Source: an uncultured Atopobiaceae bacterium (GTDB lineage Bacteria > Actinomycetota > Coriobacteriia > Coriobacteriales > Atopobiaceae). From it: a stretch of DNA of 7,451 nt. The notes under the pieces are model-generated. The model was given only the letters and a program-made list of their open reading frames with translations. It did no database searches and had not been told where the DNA came from. Of the stretch, positions 1 to 5,478 are shown piece by piece. The stretch lies in assembly GCA_944321005.1 (NCBI GenBank), contig CALUJT010000111.1:1-7451 (forward strand), in the 5' to 3' direction. Every line of letters starts with the position of its first letter. The first letter of the stretch is position 1. The position numbers and the translations under genes are program-made.

Positions 1-188
1 GCGCGCTCGTGGCCGGGGTCGCGGAACGGCTCGTCGCGGCAGATGAGCTTCACGAGCGTGTCCTGGCAGACGTCCTCGGCGTCGGCCGTCGAGCGCAGGT
101 AGGTGTAGCACACGCGCAGGACGAGGTCGGCATAGTCGCGCACGAGCCGCTCGGGGTCGCGGTCGGGTGCATTGCGGGGGATCTGCAT
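1..188 (-). CDS. ECF-type RNA polymerase sigma factor, N-terminal part (3' end outside window)
   Basis: A leftward gene runs off the window edge, and only its first 62 codons are present. The protein starts MQIPRNAPDRDPERLV and continues with a sigma-70 region 2 signature: YADLVLRVCYTYLRSTADAEDV (residues ~19-40) followed by CQDTLVKLI. The helix with acidic DAEDVCQDT is the typical core-RNAP-binding and -10-recognition part of small group 4 sigma factors. Such proteins redirect RNA polymerase to a small regulon, often under an anti-sigma factor or other signal. The ATG start is supported by AGGAGG at 196-201 (reverse strand) with a 7-nt spacer. It is transcribed divergently from the HTH-Fic gene. 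Region 4 and any anti-sigma partner lie outside the window, so the ECF subgroup cannot be assigned. Family assignment is good; the target regulon is unknown. Confidence 0.82.
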   Translation of the reverse strand, partial: MQIPRNAPDRDPERLVRDYADLVLRVCYTYLRSTADAEDVCQDTLVKLICRDEPFRDPGHER

Positions 189-243
189 CGGCCAGCCTCC
201 TCTCATGTCCGTCTCTTCTTCTCCGGGACGCGGCCGCCATCCC

Positions 244-281
244 GTCACCTACTAAACACGCTCGAGCGTGAAACGTGACAA
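244..281 (-). promoter_or_regulatory. Candidate sigma-factor gene promoter with 14-bp palindrome in the spacer
   Basis: Read leftward, TTGTCA (276-281, 5/6 to the -35 consensus) and TTTAGT (251-256, 4/6 to the -10 consensus) are separated by 19 bases. That spacer contains CACGCTCGAGCGTG (257-270), a perfect 14-bp palindrome. An outer pair, GTCAC (244-248) and GTGAC (275-279), adds further dyad symmetry. An over-long spacer with a dyad inside it is the layout known for MerR-type regulated promoters, but which protein would bind here is unknown. The promoter boxes are inferred from sequence only; the palindrome is directly visible. Confidence 0.4.
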
Positions 282-319
282 CCCAAACGAATCCTAGGGT
301 GAGTCTCACGGCTCCATTT

Positions 320-383
320 CCGTTATCGGCAAACTATTCGCCTAAGAAGTATACTTATCTTTCACTTAGTCTGCCGTTAACGG
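320..383 (+). promoter_or_regulatory. Candidate HTH-Fic promoter bracketed by twin 10-bp palindromes
   Basis: CCGTTATCGG (320-329, imperfect palindrome) and CCGTTAACGG (374-383, perfect palindrome) match at 9 of 10 bases. Their centres are 54 bp apart, close to five helical turns. Between them lies TATACT (350-355), a 5/6 match to a -10 box, itself inside the palindrome AAGTATACTT (347-356). No convincing -35 box is found at 16-18 bp. The downstream site overlaps the Shine-Dalgarno sequence at 382-386. The arrangement fits a pair of operators for a repressor, possibly the HTH domain of the downstream protein, but binding is inferred. Confidence 0.45.
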
Positions 384-386
384 AGG
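382..386 (+). promoter_or_regulatory. Ribosome binding site that decides the HTH-Fic start
   Basis: GGAGG directly abuts an ATG at 387, which is too close for normal initiation. It lies 6 nt from a second in-frame ATG at 393. The second ATG is therefore preferred as the start, shortening the longest reading frame by two residues. Confidence 0.65.
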
Positions 387-392
387 ATGGCC

Positions 393-1280
393 ATGACATT
401 TCTCACGGTTGCTGAAGCCGCGCGGCTCTGGGGCGTCTCCGAGCGCACGGTACGCAACTACTGTGCCGATGGCCGCATCCCAGGCGCCGAGCTTATTGGA
501 AAGACGTGGGCCATCCCGGAGGGCGCCGAACGTCCGGGCCGCAGGCCGCGAACGCAGACGAAGCCGCGCGCGCTTCTCGACGCGCTGCGCGAGGAGAAAA
601 CCGCCGGAACATCCGGGGGCATCTACCATCACGTCCAGGTTGAGTTTGCCTACAACTCCAACCACATCGAGGGGAGCCGACTCACGCACGAGCAGACCCG
701 GCTCATCTTCGAGACCAACACGATCAGCGTCGCGGCTACGGTGCGCGTGGACGACATCCTGGAGACCGCGAACCACTTCCGGTGCGTCGACACGATCATC
801 GACTCCGCCAACCGGCACCTGACTGAGCGCCTCATCAAGGGCCTGCACGCCCAGCTCAAGCAGGGAACAACCGACAGCCGCAAGGGCTGGTTCGCGGTCG
901 GCGACTACAAGCGCCTTCCCAACGAGGTGGGCGGACGCGAGACGGCGGACCCCGAGGAGGTCGCGGGCCGCATGGCGGAGCTCATTGAGAAGTACGAGGC
1001 TCTGCCGATAAGGACGCTCGAGGACGTGGTCGCGTTCCACGCCGAGTTCGAGGCCATCCATCCCTTCCAGGACGGGAATGGCCGCGTGGGCAGGCTCGTC
1101 ATGTTCAAGGAGTGCCTGCGCAACGACATCACGCCCTTCATCATCACGGACGAGGTAAAGCTGTTCTACTATCGCGGGCTCTCGCAGTGGGGCCGGGAGC
1201 GGGGCTACCTTCTCGACACGTGTCTCGCGGCTCAGGACGCCTTTGCCGAGCTGCTCAGGCACTTCCGCATCGAGGGGTAG
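393..1280 (+). CDS. Helix-turn-helix / Fic-domain protein (probable class II Fic AMP transferase)
   Basis: The 295-residue protein has two parts. Residues ~2-43 (MTFLTVAEAARLWGVSERTV onward, with NYCADGRIPGAELIGKTWAIP) form a MerR/excisionase-like DNA-binding helix-turn-helix. From about residue 75 it is a Fic protein. The core motif HPFQDGNGRVGR at ~223-234 matches HPFxDGNGRxGR, including the catalytic histidine and the phosphate-binding DGNG-R segment. Fic enzymes usually transfer AMP from ATP to a hydroxyl side chain on a target protein. An N-terminal SNHIEG (~89-94) fits the (S/T)xxxE(G/N) inhibitory-helix motif, marking a class II enzyme that is autoinhibited in cis. No separate antitoxin gene is seen beside it. 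The coupling of Fic and HTH suggests a regulator that may modify itself or a partner, and it may bind the twin palindromes upstream. The family call is strong; substrate and role are unknown. Confidence 0.9.
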   Translation: MTFLTVAEAARLWGVSERTVRNYCADGRIPGAELIGKTWAIPEGAERPGRRPRTQTKPRALLDALREEKTAGTSGGIYHHVQVEFAYNSNHIEGSRLTHEQTRLIFETNTISVAATVRVDDILETANHFRCVDTIIDSANRHLTERLIKGLHAQLKQGTTDSRKGWFAVGDYKRLPNEVGGRETADPEEVAGRMAELIEKYEALPIRTLEDVVAFHAEFEAIHPFQDGNGRVGRLVMFKECLRNDITPFIITDEVKLFYYRGLSQWGRERGYLLDTCLAAQDAFAELLRHFRIEG

Positions 1281-1304
1281 ACATCGTAATGCGGTATCAC
1301 TCTC

Positions 1305-1330
1305 GTTGACATTTGATGCAAGATGTCAAC
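1305..1330. repeat. Perfect 8-bp inverted repeat between HTH-Fic and XRE genes
   Basis: GTTGACAT (1305-1312) and ATGTCAAC (1323-1330) form a perfect inverted repeat around a 10-base spacer. It lies 25 bases after the Fic stop codon and just upstream of the XRE promoter candidate. The stem is AT-rich and has no following T tract, so an operator is more likely than a terminator. The XRE regulator itself is one candidate ligand. Function is inferred. Confidence 0.5.
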
Positions 1331-1340
1331 CAACGCTCCT

Positions 1341-1369
1341 TTGATTCCACTTGCGCTCGACCTCATACT
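1341..1369 (+). promoter_or_regulatory. Candidate promoter of the XRE regulator gene
   Basis: TTGATT (1341-1346, 4/6 to -35) and CATACT (1364-1369, 4/6 to -10) are separated by exactly 17 bases. They are followed by GAGGGGG (1394-1400) four bases before the ATG at 1405. Each box is weak alone; the spacing and position raise the likelihood. The inverted repeat at 1305-1330 lies directly upstream. Confidence 0.35.
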
Positions 1370-1404
1370 GGTGATAGCGGAAGCCGCCACGTCGAGGGGG
1401 CATC

Positions 1405-2607
1405 ATGAACGCAACCGTCAACATAGGCCGCACGATCGCGCGGGAACGCCGTGGCAGGGGCGTCACGCAGGAGGCACTCGCTGCCCACCTCGGCGTATCG
1501 AAGGCCGCAGTGAGCAAATGGGAGCTCGGGCAGAGCCTGCCGGACGTGAGCCTGCTGCCGCGCATCGCCGCGTACTTCTCGCTCACCCTGGACGAGCTCT
1601 TCGACTGGCGCGACGAGCTCACCCAGGAGGAGTCCGCCGCTCTCTACGCCGAGGTCTACGCTCTGAGCGAGAAGGACCTCGCCACGGCGCACGAGCGGCT
1701 GCGCGCGCTCGCGGCGGAGCACTGCTCGGACGCGAATCTGCTGCTCATGCTGGCGTCGCTCCTCACGGTGTGGGCGGGTGGTATGGCAACGCCGTTCGCG
1801 TCGGCGGGCGAGAGAAACGACGCGACCGACGCTGACGCGCTTGTCGACGAGGCGCTTGCCTTGATCGACCGCGTGCTCGAGGTGGCAACGGACCCGTCGA
1901 CCCTCTACCTCGCGCAGCAGCAGAAGGCCACGACGCTCTTCCAGGCGGGACGCCTCGAGGAGGCGGCGGCGCTGCTGGAGCCGCTCGTGCGCCGACAGGA
2001 CGCGGGCGCCCCTACGATGCTTTTGGCCTCTGCCTACCGCAAGCTCGGTCGTGACGGCGAGGCCCTCGAGCTCCTGCAGGCCGAGCGCCTGCGCGCGGCG
2101 AGCTTCGTGCTCTCGTCGCTCATGCAGGAGGCGGGCATGCGTGACGACGCCACGTTCGCACTCGCGGCAGGTGGCGCCGCCAAGGTGGTCTTCGAGGCGC
2201 TCGACATGGGCGCGGTGAGCCCGTTCTTCTCGGTGACGATGTCCCTCGAGGTCGCGGAGACCCTGCGTCGCGCAGGTGAGAAGGACGGGGCGCTCGAGGC
2301 GCTTGCGCATGCGGTCGATGCCCTGGCGGCGATCCCGGCGAATCCGGATCCGTCCAGCTCCCCGCTCTGGGACCGCATGGCCGACCGCCTCGACCCCTCC
2401 CGCGCCGGCGAGGCCTGGGCCAAGCACAAGGAGCGCAAGGCAAACGAGGCCGCTGCGCTCATGCGCCGCGCGCTCGTCGAGGAGGTCACGTCCCCCGAGT
2501 GGCGCGAGCTCGCGGGCGACGACCCGCGCTACCAGGGGATCGTCGCAGCGCTGAAGCGGCTACTAGCATATACGGACCCTGCGGCGACGGACCAACGCGA
2601 TCGCTGA
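1405..2607 (+). CDS. XRE-family helix-turn-helix regulator with TPR-like C-terminal region
   Basis: The protein has 400 residues. Residues ~7-65 form a Cro/C1-type HTH: IGRTIARERRGRGVTQEALA, then HLGVSKAAVSKWELGQSLPD and an LLPRIAAYFSLTLDELF tail. This is the standard DNA-binding fold of the XRE family in Gram-positive bacteria. The remaining ~330 residues are alpha-helical and alanine/leucine-rich. Several helix pairs resemble TPR repeats, for example QQKATTLFQAGRLEEAAALL near 172-191 and SAYRKLGRDGEALELLQAER near 209-228, plus another near 280-300. Such repeats usually bind a peptide or protein and could act as the sensory part. The start is supported by GAGGGGG with a 4-nt spacer. The gene is co-directional with HTH-Fic (124-base gap, own promoter candidate) and convergent with the FtsX permease. 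It may autoregulate or control nearby transport genes, but no direct evidence shows this. Confidence 0.88.
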   Translation: MNATVNIGRTIARERRGRGVTQEALAAHLGVSKAAVSKWELGQSLPDVSLLPRIAAYFSLTLDELFDWRDELTQEESAALYAEVYALSEKDLATAHERLRALAAEHCSDANLLLMLASLLTVWAGGMATPFASAGERNDATDADALVDEALALIDRVLEVATDPSTLYLAQQQKATTLFQAGRLEEAAALLEPLVRRQDAGAPTMLLASAYRKLGRDGEALELLQAERLRAASFVLSSLMQEAGMRDDATFALAAGGAAKVVFEALDMGAVSPFFSVTMSLEVAETLRRAGEKDGALEALAHAVDALAAIPANPDPSSSPLWDRMADRLDPSRAGEAWAKHKERKANEAAALMRRALVEEVTSPEWRELAGDDPRYQGIVAALKRLLAYTDPAATDQRDR

Positions 2608-2625
2608 CCTCAGTTCGGGCAGTAA

Positions 2626-2701
2626 TTCAATCGCCATGTTTCTGCGGACAAAACTGGTCGTCTGAGGAGGCGATTTTGTCCGGAGAAACATGGCGATTGA
2701 A
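2626..2701. repeat. 76-bp near-perfect inverted repeat between convergent genes
   Basis: Arms 2626-2653 and 2674-2701 are 28 bases each and complementary at 27 positions; the one mismatch is at 2644/2683. They surround a 20-base loop (2654-2673). Outside the arms, GGCA (2618-2621) can pair with TGCC (2705-2708) across a small internal loop. The element fills most of the gap between the XRE stop (2607) and the permease stop (2739). Its base composition is clearly lower in GC than the flanking genes. It lacks a downstream T tract, so it is not a canonical intrinsic terminator, although so long a hairpin could block converging transcription or protect 3' ends. A MITE-like or REP-like insertion is the other reading. 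A similar motif (TTTC-TGC-GACAAAA) recurs at the right end of the window. Confidence 0.85.
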
Positions 2702-2738
2702 CGGTGCCGCAAAGTTGGCAAGAGGCTCGTGACGGAAA

Positions 2739-5330
2739 TCAGTCCGCGCGGAGCGCGTCGAGCAGCGGAACGTCCCGCAGCCGGTGCATCGCGTACACGC
2801 AGCTGGCGAGAAGGACGAGCGCAACCAGCACCACCGCCCCCGCCACGTGCGCCCAGGGAACGACGAGGCCCAGGCTCCGCACGCTGATGCCGCCCCGCAC
2901 GTAGAGCCAGACGTCAAACGCGAGCGCCACGGCAAGACCGAGCGCAAGGCCACACGCCGCCGTCCGCGCGCACTCGTACGCGAGCATCCGTCGCAGCGCC
3001 CGCTCCCCCCATCCCACGGAGCGCAGCACGGCAAAGTCATGCCCGCGCAGCAGCACGCTCGCGGCCGAGGCGTTGAAGGCGCTCGCCAGGCCGACCGCGG
3101 CGGCGACGATGCCGACTCCCGAGAGCAGAACCTCTAGCGCCGTATAGAACACCTGAGCCCGATGCGTCTCGGCCCGCTCGTCCACGGCCCCATCCAAGGC
3201 GGCGAGCGCGGGATCCTCCTCGAGCAGACGCTCGACGTCCTCAGCGGCGCGCACCGAGTCCTCCGCCGTAGCGTAGAGCGTGACGAAGCCGTACCCAACG
3301 AGATCCCGGTCAACGTTCGCGACGGTGGACGCCGATGCGAGCACCGTGGGAAGCACGCTCTCAAGCTCGCCACGCGTGAGCCAGAACCACCCCGGCACAC
3401 CGTCGAGAAGCCCCACGACCTCCCACGACACGCCCGCCCCGACGACGGAGAGCCTCGTGCCGAGAAGCGCCTCGGAAAACGGCCGCTCCCCCGCGCGATC
3501 CGCGTCGGTCACCTCGTTCACGACGATGCAGCCGCCCGGGTCCGCCGCGGCACCCACCTCCTCGCACAGGCGTGCCCATGTGGCGTCGTCAACGTAGAGG
3601 ACCGTTCCGAAGACGTTGCCGTCAGGACGCCAGATCTCCCCGTCGGCCCACTCTGCCACGGCATTGTCGTCCAGATCCAGAGAGACCTGCGTCTTGGACA
3701 CGAAGCCCGCCTCGTCAATGCCCTCCAGTGTCCGCAGCCGCTCCAGCAGCGCCGGCAGGTAGGCAAGCTCGCTTTTGGCACCCAGCGCAGCCGCAGCTCC
3801 CTCGCGACTCACCTTCGCGCTCACGTCCGCAGGCGTTCCCTCGAAGATGGTCTCCCCCTGATAGGTCGCCAGGATGCCGCCGCCCACCAGAAGCGTCACG
3901 GAAAGTGCGAGCGCGGCCATCGTCGCCCTCCCGCGTGCCCTACCCGCTCGATGGAAGCGCCGGGCGAGAAGGACGGGGAGGTCGTGACCCCCCGTCGTTC
4001 GTCGGAGGCGGAAAGGCCCGCCGCTCGAACAGCTTCGGCGCAGAGGGCACGCCTGCAGAACTCGCGGCGGGCCTTTCCGCCTCCGACGAACGCCTACATT
4101 GCCGCCGCGCATGGCTTCTACTGCGGGCAGACGGCTCGCACGGAGCGCGGGCGCAAGCGCGCCGACAAGCACGGCGGCCACGGACACGCATGCAGCGACG
4201 AGGAGCGCAGTAGGCTCCACATTCAACGCAATCGGCAGACCGCCCGTTACCCATGTCGTACCCTCAGCGGCGAGCGACAGCGCCACGGCGTCCAAGGCCA
4301 CGCCGAGCACAAGCCCCGCAGGGACTCCAACGGCGCAGAGCAGCGCCGCCTCCGCGAGAACGACGCGCACGAGCTGGCGACGGGACGCCCCCGCAGAGGA
4401 GAGCAGGCCGAACTGGCGCACGCGCTCCGCGACCGAGACGCGGAAGGCGCCCGATATGAGCGTGACGGTCACGAGGCACGCTAGGGCAGAGGCAAACGCG
4501 CCAGCAAGCCCGACGCTCATGTCAATGCCACCGCTGTTCCCCAGGCTCAGGTACTCCAGGAGGGCGTAGTGATAGGAGGAGGACCCGCCCTGCTCGCAGA
4601 TGCCCTCCGCAACCGGGTCGAGCTCGCTTACGGCAAGGCCGGGCGCCGCCCACGCAAAGATCAGCGGCTCCGGCCCGAAGTCCGGCTCGCCCGGGCAGAC
4701 GTAGGCCACGTCCGCGTCCCCGTCGACGACGCCCACGACGGTCAGGGCCCGGGGCTCGCCCACGTCCGCGAGCTCCTCGGCCAGCTGCGCGACGCCCTTC
4801 TCGTCAAGCTCGTAGCTCGGGGGATATTCGTAAGCCGAAATGTCGCCCGACGTTCGCTGACGACGCCCGAGCGAGAGCTCGACCGTCGAGCCCACGGGCC
4901 ACGTCTCCGCCCAGTACGCGGGCACCGCGATCTCACCCGGCGTCTCCGGCCAGCGGCCGTCCGCGAGAGGCGGCTCCACGACGAGGTCCTTCTCGCCCGT
5001 CAGCGTGGTAACGACGTTGAGCAGCGGAACCTCAGCATCTCCCGTGAGCGTCGCGCCGAGGTCTCGTCGCACGGCGAGAGGGTCACCGAGCTCGTCCTCA
5101 ACGCGTGCGAGCTGATCCTCGCCGATCTGCGAGAAGCTCACCTGCCAGGCGCCCTCGGACGCCCCCTCGCTCGCGACGAGCGAGGCGCGCAGACTCCCAA
5201 CCAGCACCAGCACGAAGGTGAGCAGCGCGCACGCGAGCGCCACGCCCGCCGCGGTCACGACCGTGCGCGTGCGGTTGGCGGCGAGCGAGCGAATGGCGTA
5301 GCGCGTGAAGACGCTGAGCTGGATGGACAT
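2739..5330 (-). CDS. FtsX-like ABC transporter permease, two-domain, lacking an adjacent ATPase
   Basis: From the ATG at 5330 the protein has 863 residues; a GTG at 5339 would add three. Both starts have a weak Shine-Dalgarno site. Numbered from the GTG, the layout is: TM1 ~26-50; a large extracytoplasmic domain ~51-272; TM2-TM4 at ~275-298, ~324-356 and ~377-398; an Arg-rich linker ~411-472; TM5 ~473-492; a second extracytoplasmic domain ~493-730; and TM6-TM8 at ~732-755, ~790-812 and ~826-850. This is the duplicated FtsX/MacB-type permease architecture, as in exporters of lipids, peptides or antibiotics. YAIRSLAANRTRTVVTAAGV at the start and SSAGASRRQLVRVVLAE after TM2 are typical of the family. 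Such permeases need a cytoplasmic ATPase usually encoded next door, and none is found here. The linker residues ~416-448 are encoded by a BIME-like inverted repeat. The family call is strong; the substrate is unknown. Confidence 0.9.
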   Translation of the reverse strand: MSIQLSVFTRYAIRSLAANRTRTVVTAAGVALACALLTFVLVLVGSLRASLVASEGASEGAWQVSFSQIGEDQLARVEDELGDPLAVRRDLGATLTGDAEVPLLNVVTTLTGEKDLVVEPPLADGRWPETPGEIAVPAYWAETWPVGSTVELSLGRRQRTSGDISAYEYPPSYELDEKGVAQLAEELADVGEPRALTVVGVVDGDADVAYVCPGEPDFGPEPLIFAWAAPGLAVSELDPVAEGICEQGGSSSYHYALLEYLSLGNSGGIDMSVGLAGAFASALACLVTVTLISGAFRVSVAERVRQFGLLSSAGASRRQLVRVVLAEAALLCAVGVPAGLVLGVALDAVALSLAAEGTTWVTGGLPIALNVEPTALLVAACVSVAAVLVGALAPALRASRLPAVEAMRGGNVGVRRRRKGPPRVLQACPLRRSCSSGGPFRLRRTTGGHDLPVLLARRFHRAGRARGRATMAALALSVTLLVGGGILATYQGETIFEGTPADVSAKVSREGAAAALGAKSELAYLPALLERLRTLEGIDEAGFVSKTQVSLDLDDNAVAEWADGEIWRPDGNVFGTVLYVDDATWARLCEEVGAAADPGGCIVVNEVTDADRAGERPFSEALLGTRLSVVGAGVSWEVVGLLDGVPGWFWLTRGELESVLPTVLASASTVANVDRDLVGYGFVTLYATAEDSVRAAEDVERLLEEDPALAALDGAVDERAETHRAQVFYTALEVLLSGVGIVAAAVGLASAFNASAASVLLRGHDFAVLRSVGWGERALRRMLAYECARTAACGLALGLAVALAFDVWLYVRGGISVRSLGLVVPWAHVAGAVVLVALVLLASCVYAMHRLRDVPLLDALRAD
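3996..4092. repeat. 97-bp REP/BIME-like element inside the permease gene
   Basis: Arms 3996-4024 and 4064-4092 are perfect 29-bp inverted repeats around a 39-base centre (4025-4063). Each arm contains its own small palindrome: GCGG (4008-4011) can pair with CCGC (4018-4021). It is immediately preceded by GGAG (4004-4007), and the second arm mirrors this. A GTAG/GGAG tetranucleotide next to a short imperfect hairpin is the known layout of REP sequences mobilised by REP-associated tyrosine transposases, and two in inverted orientation form a BIME. The element lies in the linker between the two FtsX halves and keeps the frame open. The repeat is seen directly; membership in the REP family is inferred. 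Confidence 0.8.
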
Positions 5331-5371
5331 GGGCACCACTCATACCATCTTGCAGCACGAGAAGGACCGGC

Positions 5372-5427
5372 ACCAGTGACACATCCGTCACACGGCGACC
5401 TGCCCATATAACAAATCGGTCACTGGT
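5372..5427. promoter_or_regulatory. Divergent control region with GTCAC/GTGAC half-sites
   Basis: ACCAGTGAC (5372-5380) and GTCACTGGT (5419-5427) form a perfect 9-bp inverted repeat. A third half-site gives the tighter dyad GTGAC-N6-GTCAC (5376-5391). Between them, the only AT-rich stretch (5406-5416) offers TATAAC (5407-5412) as a -10 box for the rightward membrane-protein genes, with a poor -35 at 5385-5390. It also offers TATATG on the opposite strand for the permease, without a good -35. The region separates the permease start from the divergent membrane gene. A dimeric regulator binding these half-sites is plausible; its identity is unknown. Confidence 0.45.
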
Positions 5428-5478
5428 CTCGCGCGCGGGAGGCGCATACGCTCGAGACAACGGAATGGGAGGTGGCGC

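Noticed and set aside
387..395. ATG at 387 as start of the HTH-Fic protein
   Set aside because: GGAGG ends directly at 386, leaving no spacer. The in-frame ATG at 393 has a 6-nt spacer and gives a start typical for the HTH family.
366..1262. Long minus-strand open frame of 298 residues opposite the HTH-Fic gene
   Set aside because: The plus strand carries an intact Fic motif and HTH with a good ribosome binding site. The minus frame has no recognisable domain and exists because of GC-biased third positions.
1305..1330. Inverted repeat considered as intrinsic terminator of the HTH-Fic gene
   Set aside because: The stem is AT-rich with a 10-base loop and is not followed by a T tract, so it does not fit an intrinsic terminator.
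1363..2427. Minus-strand open frame of 354 residues opposite the XRE gene
   Set aside because: Its translation is Arg/His/Glu-rich without domain or start signal. The plus strand encodes a clear XRE helix-turn-helix protein.
3996..4092. Inverted repeat considered as a CRISPR-like or intron structure
   Set aside because: There are only two arms in opposite orientation, no direct repeats with spacers, and no intron motifs. A REP/BIME-like element explains it better.
3162..4484. Plus-strand open frame of 440 residues within the permease gene
   Set aside because: It is an antisense shadow of the FtsX permease with low-complexity basic translation. The permease on the minus strand has consistent membrane spans and family motifs.
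4569..5411. Plus-strand open frame of 280 residues opposite the permease N-terminal half
   Set aside because: It is rich in Arg, His and Asp with no domain. It is antisense to the first extracytoplasmic domain and TM1 of the permease.
5098..5460. Minus-strand 120-residue frame overlapping the permease start, considered as a remnant of a lost ATPase or regulator
   Set aside because: No Walker, signature or receiver motifs are visible, and most of it is an out-of-frame reading of the permease gene.
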